Source: Candidatus Limicola stercorigallinarum (GTDB taxonomy: Bacteria; Actinomycetota; Coriobacteriia; Coriobacteriales; Coriobacteriaceae). From it: a stretch of DNA of 64,000 nucleotides. The notes under the pieces were generated by a model that was given only the letters and a program-made list of their open reading frames with translations, made no database searches and was not told the origin of the DNA. The stretch's first letter is position 1. Each line of letters begins with the position of its first letter. The translations under genes and the position numbers were made by a program. Location: the NCBI GenBank assembly GCA_018711625.1, contig DVID01000007.1, positions 1-64,000 of the forward strand, given 5' to 3'. Shown in pieces: positions 29,452 to 39,065 of this stretch.

Positions 29452-29772
29452 CTAGAACGGCATGCCCGGGATGTTGAGGTCGCCCGTGATGGCGCCCATC
29501 TGGCGGTTGGCCACGTCGTTGATGCCACGGATAGCCTCGTTCACGGCGGCCATGATCATGTCCTCGAGCATCTCCACATCCTCGGGGTCGATGGCCTCGG
29601 GATCAATCTTGATCGAGGTGATCTGCATGTCGCCGCGCGCGGTAACCTTCACCATGCCACCGCCAGCCGAGGCGTCAACGGTAGTCTCGGCGAGGCTCTC
29701 CTGAGCGGCAGCAAGCTGCTCCTGCATCTTGCGCGCCTGCTTCATCATCTGCTGCATATTCATACCGGCCAT
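29452..29772 (-). CDS. ybaB: YbaB/EbfC nucleoid-associated protein
   Basis: 106 aa, standard size. It binds DNA as a dimer and is conserved between dnaX and recR. The N-terminal helix MQQMMKQARKMQEQLAAAQE, the sheet VTARGDMQITSIKIDPEAID and the C-terminal LEDMIMAAVNEAIR helix are typical. ATG 29772 has GGAAGGA 8 bp before it. It lies 122 bp after dnaX on the same strand. Confidence 0.95.
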   Translation of the reverse strand: MAGMNMQQMMKQARKMQEQLAAAQESLAETTVDASAGGGMVKVTARGDMQITSIKIDPEAIDPEDVEMLEDMIMAAVNEAIRGINDVANRQMGAITGDLNIPGMPF

Positions 29773-29894
29773 GTCGGAATTCCTTCCAGTTGCTCTGTCA
29801 TTAGCTGCTTATCCTACCATGAGCGATGTGTGCCCCGCAGCTTCACGCCAACCATTCAGCGAGCACGTGAGGCAATCGCACCGGCACCATTACC

Positions 29895-32687
29895 TTATCC
29901 CTCATCTGGGCCTTTGAGCACCACGCCGGCGCCGAAGATGCTGCTCAGCAGCTCCTGCGCCTCCTCTTTGCTGTGTGGGACCTCGTCGGATACTGTGGCG
30001 TTGGCGTAGGGTGAGTTGGTGCTAAACGGCACCGCCGAGCCGCCCGAGGGCGCGCCCGCCGCGGGTACGGGCGGTGCCTGGGGCACCGTCGAAGCATTGG
30101 ACGCGGTCGGCTGAACTGGCGAGGCCTGGGCCGGCGTTGCGGCGGACACTTGAGGCGCGGGCGAAGGGGCTGGGGCAGCTGTGGACACCGCAGGCTTCGC
30201 CGATGGCGTTGCAGGCACCTCCTCAAAAGGCATATCGAAAGGCGGCAGATCCTCCTCTTCATACGCGGCGATGGTGGCATCGTCGTAGGGCACCTGCTCG
30301 TCTTCCCACGCGCGACGGTCGGCCTCGATATCGCCCGGCTCGAGGATAAACGTAGGACCGCTCACCTGGTCGGCGGCCTGCGGGGCATGCGACGGCGTGG
30401 ACGATGTTGAGGCTGCGGGAGAAGCCTGAGCGATGCTGGCGGCTGGAGCTTCACCATGCATCGTAGGGGCGGGAATAGGAGCACGAGCAGCTTCGGGAAC
30501 ATGCGCCTCCGAAGCGGGAGCGGCACCTGGGGCAGCAGATTCGACCACCTGAGTGCCGGGCTCTCCAGCCATGCGGGTGCGCTCGGCCTCGGCAGGCGTA
30601 GGCGTGGCCGGAGCAGCAACCGGCTTGGCAGGTGCATCGGTGGGCTCGGCGAACTTCGCAACCGCAGGCACCGAAGCCGGCTTCGCCGCTACAGGCACCT
30701 CGGCAGGTGCAGACGCGGCGGCAGGCGTCGCAGCTACAGGCGCCGAACCCTCCATGACGTAGGTCACCGTGCGCGGGCCAAACACCTCCCTGATGATGGG
30801 CAGCACGACGCTCTTGGTGTCTTCGCGGCCAAGCATCTTGATGGCGAACGACGACCCCTTGGGGAACGTCACCGTAAGCGTCGACCCGTCATCAGCCGTG
30901 GCGCGGGCGCTTTGCAGCAGCGCGCCGCGCGAAGCCTGCTTGGCAACAACACGTCGCACGGCCTCGGACCACTTGCGTTGCAGATCGCCGGCATCGGCGG
31001 AGGGAGCAGAAGATGCTGATGTGACCTCGCTACCGACGGGAGCCGCCGCAGAAGCTTCCGGCGCAGGTGCGGATTCAGCAGATACCTCAGAAGAAGGAGC
31101 TACTGGAGCTGCTGGGGCCGCAACGGGCGCAGCAGAAACGGAGGTCGTAGATGTAAAAGTTGGCGCAGCAGGTTCGTAAGAATCAGTCACCGCTGGCGCA
31201 GACACGGCACTTGCAGGCCGTGCTGTCACAGCGGCCGCACCACGTGCGGGTGCCGCCACAGGGGTAGCCACAGCCTCAACACGGGCAGAGGCGGGTGTCG
31301 CCGCAGCAGACTCGACACGCGCAGAGCCGGCCGTAGATGTGGCAGCGCGCCTGGTGACCGAAGCCTCCGTGGGCGCAGCAGCGTCCACACGAGCAGCCGC
31401 GCTACCACCCGCCGCCTGCGCCTCTCGCGCCCCGGCAGCGGCCCCGTCACGACCCGCCGAGGCGCCCATGAGCTCTGCCGCAGCCTGCGCATCAAGCGGG
31501 CCCGCCGGCACGCCAGAGGCCAGGCGCGCCTCAAGCCGCTCCACCCGCTCGGCCAGCGCCTCCAGGGTAAGATCAGCCTCGGGGCGAGCCAAGCGCGTCA
31601 GCGCCACCTCAAGCACCAACCGCGTGTCCGCCGCCGTGCGCATCTCAAGCGCGGCATCATCAAGCACCGTCAGCACGCGTGCCAGCCGGTCGGCAGAAGC
31701 AAAGCGCTCAGCCTCCTGCACCAAGGCAGCGGCCTCCTCGGGCGTGGCATCGAGCACCTCGGCCCGCGCACCCGCCATGTGCGCCACATACGCATCGCGC
31801 ACGTGCGCAATCAAGTCGCGCGTAAGCTCAAGCAGGTCGTTGCCCTCGTCTACCTGCGTGCGCACCAGCGAGAACAACTCGGGCACGTCGCGTGCTGCAA
31901 GCGCATTCGAGAAGTCGGTAAGCACCGTCTGCGCAACCTCGCCCAAAAGCGCCCGTGCATCGGCAGCGTGCACCGCGCCGTTGCCAAACACCGAGAGCTG
32001 CTCCAGCGTGGAAAGCGCGTCGCGCATGCCGCCGCGGGCGTGCCGGGCCACAATCTCCAGCGCCTCGGGCTCGGTATCAAACCCCTCCCGCTCGCAGATG
32101 TAGGCCAGCCGCCCCACAATGTCCTCATTGGAGATGCGATGGAAGTCAAACCGCTGGCAGCGCGACAGAATGGTCTCGGGAATCTTTTGCGGATCGGTGG
32201 TACACAGCACGAACACCACGTGCGCCGGCGGCTCTTCGAGCGTCTTGAGCAGCGCGTTGAACGCCGCCGTGGTGAGCATGTGAACCTCGTCGATGATGTA
32301 GATCTTGTACGCGCCGCGCACCGGGGCAAAGTTCACCGAACCAATGATCTCTTCGCGCACGTTATCCACGCCTGTGCGCGACGCGGCGTCCAACTCGTAC
32401 ACGTCGGGGTGCGTGCCCTCGGCAATTTGCGTGCATTCAGAGCAGGTGCCATCGGGCATGCAGCCCGAGGCGCCCGTCTCACGTGCCGCCGCAGCATGCT
32501 CGCACAAAAGCGCCTTGGCAAGAATGCGCGCCATGGTGGTCTTGCCCGTTCCGCGCGGCCCGCAGAAGAGGTACGCGTGGCTCAGCCGCCCCTCAAGCAC
32601 GGCGTGCTCCAGCGTAGAGACGATATGTTGCTGCCCCACAACGCTCTCAAACGTTAGCGGGCGATAGGTTCTGTAGAGCGACTCCAT
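29895..32687 (-). CDS. dnaX: DNA polymerase III gamma/tau subunit
   Basis: 930 aa from ATG 32687 (MESLYRTYRPLTFESVVGQ) behind GGAGAGGG. The AAA+ clamp-loader ATPase occupies about 1-370: Walker A CGPRGTGKTT, a Cys zinc module (CEH...C...CSEC, about 65-90), DEVHML, and the LSRCQRF sensor region. It is followed by a collar domain and a very long Ala/Pro/Ser-rich linker (roughly 370-640 and 700-900), with a structured island between (about 640-720: QRKWSEAVRRVVAKQ...SFAIKMLGRED, tau-like). Total length is greater than usual for dnaX. Head of a dnaX-ybaB-recR cluster; a 64-residue gene precedes it. Confidence 0.95.
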   Translation of the reverse strand: MESLYRTYRPLTFESVVGQQHIVSTLEHAVLEGRLSHAYLFCGPRGTGKTTMARILAKALLCEHAAAARETGASGCMPDGTCSECTQIAEGTHPDVYELDAASRTGVDNVREEIIGSVNFAPVRGAYKIYIIDEVHMLTTAAFNALLKTLEEPPAHVVFVLCTTDPQKIPETILSRCQRFDFHRISNEDIVGRLAYICEREGFDTEPEALEIVARHARGGMRDALSTLEQLSVFGNGAVHAADARALLGEVAQTVLTDFSNALAARDVPELFSLVRTQVDEGNDLLELTRDLIAHVRDAYVAHMAGARAEVLDATPEEAAALVQEAERFASADRLARVLTVLDDAALEMRTAADTRLVLEVALTRLARPEADLTLEALAERVERLEARLASGVPAGPLDAQAAAELMGASAGRDGAAAGAREAQAAGGSAAARVDAAAPTEASVTRRAATSTAGSARVESAAATPASARVEAVATPVAAPARGAAAVTARPASAVSAPAVTDSYEPAAPTFTSTTSVSAAPVAAPAAPVAPSSEVSAESAPAPEASAAAPVGSEVTSASSAPSADAGDLQRKWSEAVRRVVAKQASRGALLQSARATADDGSTLTVTFPKGSSFAIKMLGREDTKSVVLPIIREVFGPRTVTYVMEGSAPVAATPAAASAPAEVPVAAKPASVPAVAKFAEPTDAPAKPVAAPATPTPAEAERTRMAGEPGTQVVESAAPGAAPASEAHVPEAARAPIPAPTMHGEAPAASIAQASPAASTSSTPSHAPQAADQVSGPTFILEPGDIEADRRAWEDEQVPYDDATIAAYEEEDLPPFDMPFEEVPATPSAKPAVSTAAPAPSPAPQVSAATPAQASPVQPTASNASTVPQAPPVPAAGAPSGGSAVPFSTNSPYANATVSDEVPHSKEEAQELLSSIFGAGVVLKGPDEG

Positions 32688-32846
32688 GTCCCTCTCCTCA
32701 CTCATCATACGTCGGGCAAACACCGCCGGGGTGTACAGCGGCTCGTGAAGCCGCCTCTCGCAGCCGGGCAAGCGGCGCTGCCCCAAGCGCGCCCCGCCGG
32801 CATGCCAACCCAGGCAGACCGTCCGCGAGCCCATCCGGCCCGCGCG

Positions 32847-33041
32847 CTACAACCCCTGGTCGGCCAAGCGGCGGTCAATCTCCTTCAAGGTGATGCGGCT
32901 CGCAAAGAGCTGACGGTAGGTGGCCGTCTTTACTTTGTTCTGCGCCTTGAGCTCGTCCATCTGCTCCGTGATGCGCGCAAGGTCCTCGCGCACACCACGC
33001 GCAAACGCGTCGAATGCGATCAGCCGCTCGTGGTCGTCCAT
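32847..33041 (-). CDS. Small conserved-looking protein upstream of dnaX
   Basis: 64 aa, soluble, mostly helical and charged (MDDHERLIAFDAFARGVRED ... RRLADQGL). AAGGAGG lies 7 bp before the ATG at 33041, one of the best ribosome sites in the window, which argues that it is real. The gap to dnaX is 159 bp on the same strand, so it may be the first gene of the dnaX unit. I do not recognise the family; a small helical adaptor is conceivable only as a guess. Confidence 0.7.
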   Translation of the reverse strand: MDDHERLIAFDAFARGVREDLARITEQMDELKAQNKVKTATYRQLFASRITLKEIDRRLADQGL

Positions 33042-33206
33042 GGGTACGCCTCCTTGCCGTGCACCTTAGGTATACTGGTTGGTGCGGACGTCCAGCAGGG
33101 GCAGCGGCAGCGCCGTGCTCTCGCCAGACAGCCTTCCGTCTATGATACCTTCTGTCACGAGTGCCCTCGCCCCGCGCGAAAAGTCGCCTCCCATTGAAAG
33201 AACACT

Positions 33207-33767
33207 ATGAACGACTGCGCCACACCCCCAGCAACCGCCTCCGCCGTCGATGACGGCATTCTCTTTTTGAACGAATACCTCTACGAGAATGACCTCATTA
33301 CCGAGTTTGCGCGCCTACAAGCCTCGCGCGGGCGGCGGGCGGCTATGGTGCTTGCAGGAGTTGCTTTCCTCGCAGGTGGCGCGTGGCTTTTGGTGCGCGG
33401 CGGCGCGTGGAACTGGTTGGGCTTCGTCTGCATCTTGGTTGCCCTGTATTTGTTCTGGCGCTGCAAGAACCTGCGCCACGACTTCGCACGCATGTTCATC
33501 GACGCCGTCGACAAGGACCCCTCGCCGTTTGGCGACCGGTACCGCCGGGTGGCCGTGGGCCCCGAAGGCATTATGGTGTTTGCCCGCACGGGCGCCTCGC
33601 GCTATTACCGCTTTGAAGATATGAGCCGCTGCCAGCACAACGACCGCATTATCGTGGCGGTTTTTGGCGGTGACGGCGTGTGCATTCCGCGCGACACATT
33701 CCAGCGCGGTACCGCCGAAGAGCTCGAGCGTTTTCTGGAGGAGCACGCGGGGCACCGGCGCCGCTAA
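33207..33767 (+). CDS. YcxB-like membrane protein
   Basis: 186 aa. Two adjacent membrane helices (about 45-62 and 66-83: AAMVLAGVAFLAGGAWLL, WLGFVCILVALYLFW) are followed by a soluble domain with the YcxB pattern (AVGPEGIMVFARTGASRYYRFEDMSR ... CIPRDTF) and a charged tail. Proteins with this domain have no established function. ATG 33207 has GAAAGAAC upstream, a weak site. It is divergent from the dnaX cluster and 180 bp before the signalling operon. Confidence 0.7.
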   Translation: MNDCATPPATASAVDDGILFLNEYLYENDLITEFARLQASRGRRAAMVLAGVAFLAGGAWLLVRGGAWNWLGFVCILVALYLFWRCKNLRHDFARMFIDAVDKDPSPFGDRYRRVAVGPEGIMVFARTGASRYYRFEDMSRCQHNDRIIVAVFGGDGVCIPRDTFQRGTAEELERFLEEHAGHRRR

Positions 33768-33826
33768 GCGCATCCGGCCAGCGCGCACAATGAATCGCAC
33801 CGTGTCGTCCGCGCAACGCGCGACCA

Positions 33827-33861
33827 ATGGGGCGAAATGAACCCGTCCCCATCCACCCCAT
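33827..33861. repeat. Conserved-core hairpin, copy 1
   Basis: Stem ATGGGG (33827-33832) with CCCCAT (33856-33861) around the core AATGAACCCGTCCCCATCC. It lies about 85 bp upstream of the kinase start. Confidence 0.65.
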
Positions 33862-33947
33862 CCAAAGCCGCAGCGTCGCGCGTGGTAAAATGCGGGAATC
33901 ATCTAACACGGCCCTATCGTAAACGCAGCTCAATCGCAGAGGACACT

Positions 33948-35888
33948 ATGCCGTTGTTCCCGCCACATCTTCCCCGCTTGCGCCGGCCCAACCCTGGCAC
34001 CGCCACGCCCCAGCCGCGTGCAGATGCCAACCAGGGCGTAGCTCCCGATGCGCTGCCCACCCGGGTTGTTGTGCGCGGTCGCCGTATCCAAGACGAGGTA
34101 CCCTCGTCGGGGGCCACCGCGGCGGCGCTCCTCAAGCGCTACCGCCCGCTCGAAACCCGCGCTACCGGCGGTTTTGGCAGCGTCGAGGTGTGCCTCGACA
34201 CCCGCCTGCAGCGTCGCGTGGCCATCAAGCGCATCCCTCTCGCCGCACCCATGAGCTCAACCCCGACAGCCGTACGCTCGGCGGCGCTTGCCGAGGCACG
34301 CACGGCGAGCATGCTGCAACACCCCAATATCGTCTCGGTCATCGACTTCACCTACGACAACGCCTATGCCTACCTTGTTATGGAGTATGTAGACGGCATG
34401 TCGCTCGAGGAGTTCCTGGCCCAGGTTGACGGCAATTCGCTCACCTACGACGAGTGCGCCTGCATCGCCGACGCCCTTACGCAGGCGCTCGCGTTTGCGC
34501 ACGAAAACGGCGTGCTCCACCTCGATATCAAGCCTGCGAACGTGCTCATCGACCACAGCGGCCACGTCAAGCTCACCGATTTTGGCATGGCCACGCTCAC
34601 AAGCGCCGCTGGCTTTGGTGGCGCGCGCGGCGGCACGTTGGGATACATGGCGCCCGAGCAGCTGTCGGGCGAGATGGTGGACGAGCGGTCGGACATCTTT
34701 TCGCTGGCAGCGCTCCTGTATGAGTCGCTCTGCGCCACGGCGCCCTTTCGCGCTGGCACACCGGCTGACTCCCTCAAGCGCATCGAGGAGGGCGTGGTCA
34801 TCCCCAACCTCCTGCTGCCCGATATCCCCGAAGCAACAGAAGACGCCCTGCTCTCCGCGCTGGATCCCGACCCTTCCGGCCGGCCCTTCAGCATTGATGA
34901 GTTTGCCGAGAGCTTCCTCGACGGCCTGGGCGACGCGCGCGAAGGGCGCCGCAGCCTGGCGCGTATCATCGCTCGCCTCACGCGCGACGACGAAGAGGAA
35001 GCCCCTGAAGAGTACAGGGGTGCCGCCTGGGAGCTCGACCCCGCCGAGGGCTGGTGGGGTAGCCGCACCAAGCGCGCCCGCACCTATACAACAGGGGTTA
35101 TCTGCGGAATCTCCGCCCTTGTCGCGACGGCATACCTGCTTGCCTCTTCCGGCACCATTGCCACAGCCGCTCTTGCGGCCGCTGCGGCAGCAACTGGCCT
35201 GGCCGCGTTCATCGCGCCGCAGATAGGCTCGGCGCTGCTAGCATGCGCCCTGGTGATGACCGCCGCGGGCGCCACCGAGGTGCTACCCTTGCTTGCCACC
35301 CTGCTCGTGCTCTGCCCCCTCTTTGCGGGCTGGTGGTACGTGTGGGGCCGTACGCACGCCGCGTCCTCCGCCGTGGTGGCCGTGTGCATGGCGGCGGCAC
35401 TCGCCACGGAAAGCACGCCCGCCGCGCTCGTGTTGGCCTCACCACTCGCCACCTACCTGCTGCCCCCGGTGGCCGCCGCGGCATCGTGTGCCATGGGCGC
35501 CTTCCTGGCACAGCTTGCCGTTGCCGCCCACGCCGCCGGCGGGGCGCTCCCCGGCCCTGTGGCCCTCTCTGCGCTGGCAGAGCCCCGCGTTCTCGTAGCC
35601 GTCATCATCCTCGCCGCCCTTGCGGCGTTAGCTTCCATGGGCTTTGAGCGCGCCGCGGCCCGCGCCGCAAACGGACGCGGGCAGAGCCTTGTGTGGGGCG
35701 TCTGCGCCGCCGTGGGAATTGTGGTTCTTTTGCTGTTCTGGCTTGCAAACCCTATGGAAAATACCCCCCTTGGGCTTGCCGGACCCGTCACGGCCCTGGG
35801 TGCTGGCGCGCTATCAACTATAATCCTCGGTATATGTGTCTATTTGCTCGGATACCGCAAAGAACCGTCGGAAGGTGATCGTTCGTGA
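33948..35888 (+). CDS. Polytopic Ser/Thr protein kinase
   Basis: 646 aa from ATG 33948 (GAGGACACT upstream). Hanks-type kinase at about 65-330: Gly loop ATGGFGSV, K94 (VAIKR), catalytic D193 in HLDIKPANV (HLD instead of HRD), DFGMA (211-215), and LSGEMVDERSDIFSLAALLYE. After a charged linker (DDEEEAPEEY) the C-terminal 260 residues form about seven or eight membrane helices rich in Ala, with no PASTA or other extracellular sensor. It overlaps fhaA (GTGA). FHA proteins next door are likely phosphothreonine-binding targets. The multi-helix C-terminus is unusual for bacterial kinases. Confidence 0.88.
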   Translation: MPLFPPHLPRLRRPNPGTATPQPRADANQGVAPDALPTRVVVRGRRIQDEVPSSGATAAALLKRYRPLETRATGGFGSVEVCLDTRLQRRVAIKRIPLAAPMSSTPTAVRSAALAEARTASMLQHPNIVSVIDFTYDNAYAYLVMEYVDGMSLEEFLAQVDGNSLTYDECACIADALTQALAFAHENGVLHLDIKPANVLIDHSGHVKLTDFGMATLTSAAGFGGARGGTLGYMAPEQLSGEMVDERSDIFSLAALLYESLCATAPFRAGTPADSLKRIEEGVVIPNLLLPDIPEATEDALLSALDPDPSGRPFSIDEFAESFLDGLGDAREGRRSLARIIARLTRDDEEEAPEEYRGAAWELDPAEGWWGSRTKRARTYTTGVICGISALVATAYLLASSGTIATAALAAAAAATGLAAFIAPQIGSALLACALVMTAAGATEVLPLLATLLVLCPLFAGWWYVWGRTHAASSAVVAVCMAAALATESTPAALVLASPLATYLLPPVAAAASCAMGAFLAQLAVAAHAAGGALPGPVALSALAEPRVLVAVIILAALAALASMGFERAAARAANGRGQSLVWGVCAAVGIVVLLLFWLANPMENTPLGLAGPVTALGAGALSTIILGICVYLLGYRKEPSEGDRS

Positions 35889-36901
35889 ACTTCCTGAATA
35901 TATTTGAGAACCATGTCGCCGGCATCCTTGGTGCCGCGCAGGCGCCCTTTTCATTCAAGAAGCTCGCCAAGCAGACCGCCCGCGAGATGGAAGAGCAGAC
36001 CCTTGTGGTAAACGGGGTCAACACGGCACCCGCGCTTTACACCGTACTTATCGCCAACGACGACGACCCGCTCATGGCCCCCTACTATCCTGAGCTCACG
36101 CGCGAGCTCAGCGAATTTGTGAAGGCCCAGGCCCAGCGACGCCATTACAGCTTTGTGGGCGAGCCGCTCGTGCGCTTTATGATCGATCCTTCGCTCAAGG
36201 CGGGCAAGTTCTCGGTCTTTGGCGAGAACGTGGACGCCCCCACCTTGGCTCGCCTGTATGAGGAGGAGCGCGCCTACCAAAGCGGCATCTCCGAGAACAT
36301 CAGCACGCCGTCAGAGCCCCTCGCGGCGGAGCCCGAGCCCGAAGTGGAGCCGCAGCCCAGCAAGCAGCGCCCCACCCCGCGCAAGGCAAGCGCTGGTGTG
36401 AGCGCGCGCGTGCCCGAGGTTGCCTCCGCTGGCGCCGGCTTTGCTGGTGCCGCCGAGAGCGCCTTTGCATCCTCCATTCCCGAGGTTGCGCCCATCCCGG
36501 TGCCTAAGACCGTCTCGCGCGAGATGCTCTCTGGCATGGGTGGCGCTGCCGCCACCGCGGGCACGATGGCGGGCACCAGCATCGCATCTAACATGGCCAA
36601 TGCTCGTGCCCAGGCCCAGCCTACGGCTCAGCTGGTAGACGTGGTAACGGGTGATGTGTTTGAGGTGCGCGGCTCCCAAAGCACCATTGGCCGCGAGCGC
36701 GCACTCTGCGATATCGCCCTCACCGATCCCAACGTGTCGCGCCGCCATGCGCAGCTCATCTACGCCGCCGGAGCCTGGTCGCTCGAAGACCTCAACTCCA
36801 CCAACGGCACCATGGTCAACAACCGCCGCATCACGCGATGCCCGCTGCGCGATGGCGACATCCTCACTCTTGGCCTTAGTACCTTCGAATTTAGGGGTTG
36901 A
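35885..36901 (+). CDS. fhaA: FhaA-type protein (DUF3662 + FHA)
   Basis: 338 aa from GTG 35885, overlapping the kinase stop by 4 bp. The N-terminal DUF3662 domain (about 1-112, NHVAGILGAAQAPFSFKKLA) is followed by a disordered Ala/Pro/Glu linker and a C-terminal FHA domain (about 245-338) with STIGRERALCDI, SRRHAQL and LNSTNGTMVN, the phosphothreonine-binding residues. In mycobacteria FhaA binds phosphorylated MviN/MurJ-type proteins and controls peptidoglycan synthesis, and the neighbours fit that role. Confidence 0.9.
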   Translation: MNFLNIFENHVAGILGAAQAPFSFKKLAKQTAREMEEQTLVVNGVNTAPALYTVLIANDDDPLMAPYYPELTRELSEFVKAQAQRRHYSFVGEPLVRFMIDPSLKAGKFSVFGENVDAPTLARLYEEERAYQSGISENISTPSEPLAAEPEPEVEPQPSKQRPTPRKASAGVSARVPEVASAGAGFAGAAESAFASSIPEVAPIPVPKTVSREMLSGMGGAAATAGTMAGTSIASNMANARAQAQPTAQLVDVVTGDVFEVRGSQSTIGRERALCDIALTDPNVSRRHAQLIYAAGAWSLEDLNSTNGTMVNNRRITRCPLRDGDILTLGLSTFEFRG

Positions 36902-36909
36902 TCCGCTCT

Positions 36910-37323
36910 ATGATCGACATCATCCTCTTTGTGGGCAGGATCGTTTTAGTGGTCTTGCTGTACATCTTCCTCTTCGCCGTTATGAAAACCGGCGTGGGAC
37001 TGGTACGCGGCCAGCGGCGCGACTCCGCCATCTGGACCATCGATGTCGACAAAGGCCCGCGTGGCATCCGCGGCATCCACGTGGATATGCTCGGCCCGGT
37101 CATCGTAGGCCGCTCCCCTTCTTCAGACATCTGCATCAACGAGCCCTTTGTCTCCGCCTCGCATGCGCGTTTCTCGCTGCAGGGGCCGGCTCTTGTGATT
37201 GAAGACCTCAACTCGCTTAACGGCACACTGGTAAACGGCCGCCCACTGCTCGACCCCGCCACGCTGCGCGAGGGTGACGAAGTGCAGATTGGCGACGTGG
37301 TGATGAAAGTGAATCGCCGATGA
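36910..37323 (+). CDS. fhaB: FhaB-type membrane FHA protein
   Basis: 137 aa. One N-terminal membrane helix (IILFVGRIVLVVLLYIFLF) and a C-terminal FHA domain (about 60-137): VIVGRSPSSDI, SASHARF, LNSLNGTLVN. ATG 36910 is preferred; a TTG at 36898 overlapping the fhaA stop is possible. Its stop overlaps the phosphatase start (ATGA). FhaB/FipA homologues link the kinase to divisome proteins. Confidence 0.88.
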   Translation: MIDIILFVGRIVLVVLLYIFLFAVMKTGVGLVRGQRRDSAIWTIDVDKGPRGIRGIHVDMLGPVIVGRSPSSDICINEPFVSASHARFSLQGPALVIEDLNSLNGTLVNGRPLLDPATLREGDEVQIGDVVMKVNRR

Positions 37324-39065
37324 CGGACGAAGTCCGAACATACTCGTTTAACCCGGGCGAAGATGAGCCCCGCGAGCAGGCAGTGCCTCGCGAGCCTTCC
37401 GTACCCGCCGACGCACCCTCATGGGACGCGTACGCGGCCCACGCGGAAGCAGCCGAGGCCGCGTCGCCTGCGCCGGCGCACGCCGCTCATGCCGGCATGA
37501 GCGAGACAAGCACAGGTGCTGCCCCCAGTGCCCCAGATGCTGCGGTGGCCGCGCCCTTCCCCGCCCATGAGCAGAGCGCAGACCCGGCAACGGGCACAGC
37601 CGAGGCACCCCTCGCCGCCGCGCTTACAGCAGAAGACGAGCGCGCAGGCGCTGAAGCTCCTGCCACCCCGCTCGCCGAGGACGCACCCGCGAACAGCTCC
37701 GCCGCAGACGAGCCGGAAGCCTCGGTGCCCACACCGCCCGACACCACCGCAGAGATTGACACGGCCGTGGTGGAGTCGCGCCTTAACGACCCCGGCTCCA
37801 CGCAGAGCTTCCCGGCCATCACCGAGGAGCGCATCGACACCGATTCCACCTACGACGCCGGCACCACCATGTCGCTCATGTGGGGTGCCCGCTCCGACGT
37901 GGGCTGCGTACGCACCCACAACGAGGACTCCTACCTTGTGCAGTCGCCGCTTTTCTGCGTGAGCGACGGCATGGGCGGACACGCGGCCGGCGAGGTGGCC
38001 TCTTCCATTGCTGTTGAGACCATCGCCCGCATGGCGCCCAAGGCAGCCGACCCCACCCTGCTCGCTGCGGCGGTTGAGGCCGCCAATGCCGCTATCATCG
38101 AGGCCGCGGCAAACGGCCTGGGCAAGCCCGGCATGGGCTGCACGGCCACCGTCGCCTACATTGAGGGCGACGTGGTGGCGCTCGCGCACGTGGGCGACTC
38201 GCGGGCTTACCTTGTGCACGAGGGCACGCTCATTCGCGTCACGCGCGACCACTCCTTCGTGGAGGAACTTGTGGACGCTGGCGAAATCACTGCCGACGAG
38301 GCTCGCGTGCACCCCAATCGCTCGGTTATCACCCGTGCGCTTGGTTCCGACCCGGCTATGTATGCGGACCACTTCCAGCTCAACATCGAGGAGGGCGACC
38401 GGCTCATCCTGTGCTCGGACGGCCTCTCGAGCATGATCCCCGACGGCGAGATTGAGCAGATTTCCAACCAGTCCAGCACCGCGCAGATGTGCGTCGACAA
38501 CCTGGTAGATGCGGCACTTGCCGCAGGAGGCTCGGATAACGTCACCGTTGTTGCGGTGGATGTGGTGGACGACGGCCGCCTGCGCGAGATCACGCGCCGG
38601 CGCAAACGCAACATCATCATCGCCCTTGTGGCGGTGCTTGCCACCTTTGCCATCGCCGCCATAGCCCTCACGGTCTCCATCACGCAGTCCGTCTTTTTGG
38701 GCGTGTGCAACGACCACGTAGCCATCTACAACGGCATCCCCGAATCGTTTATGGGGGTCAACCTGTACTGGCTTAACGACGAAACTGCCATTGACCTCGA
38801 CGACCTGCCTGAAGATACGCAGAAGCGTCTGAGCGAGGGCATCCCGCAATCGTCGATGGACGCTGCACGCGACACCGTTTCGAGCTACTGGAAGCAGATT
38901 GACGAGGCCCAAACACGCCAGGCAATCGATGCCGCGGTGATCGAAGGTGCCACCGAAGGCGGCGGTGCCGGTGCTTCAGCCGACGGTGCTGCCAACGCCT
39001 CTACACCACCGGCAGCAGACCCCACCCCATCCACCGCAACCACGGAAGGAGGCACCGATGAGTAG
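37320..39065 (+). CDS. pstP: PP2C-family Ser/Thr phosphatase, membrane-anchored
   Basis: 581 aa. It counteracts the operon's kinases. The first 180 residues are an acidic, Ala/Pro-rich disordered tail absent from typical PstP. The PP2C domain (about 185-428) has the metal ligands in [28 protein letters not shown] and GGSDNVTVV. One membrane helix (about 433-457, [19 protein letters not shown]) leads to a roughly 120-residue outer domain. Start overlaps fhaB, and the SEDS-PBP fusion begins within its last codons, behind GGAAGGAGG. Confidence 0.92.
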   Translation: MTDEVRTYSFNPGEDEPREQAVPREPSVPADAPSWDAYAAHAEAAEAASPAPAHAAHAGMSETSTGAAPSAPDAAVAAPFPAHEQSADPATGTAEAPLAAALTAEDERAGAEAPATPLAEDAPANSSAADEPEASVPTPPDTTAEIDTAVVESRLNDPGSTQSFPAITEERIDTDSTYDAGTTMSLMWGARSDVGCVRTHNEDSYLVQSPLFCVSDGMGGHAAGEVASSIAVETIARMAPKAADPTLLAAAVEAANAAIIEAAANGLGKPGMGCTATVAYIEGDVVALAHVGDSRAYLVHEGTLIRVTRDHSFVEELVDAGEITADEARVHPNRSVITRALGSDPAMYADHFQLNIEEGDRLILCSDGLSSMIPDGEIEQISNQSSTAQMCVDNLVDAALAAGGSDNVTVVAVDVVDDGRLREITRRRKRNIIIALVAVLATFAIAAIALTVSITQSVFLGVCNDHVAIYNGIPESFMGVNLYWLNDETAIDLDDLPEDTQKRLSEGIPQSSMDAARDTVSSYWKQIDEAQTRQAIDAAVIEGATEGGGAGASADGAANASTPPAADPTPSTATTEGGTDE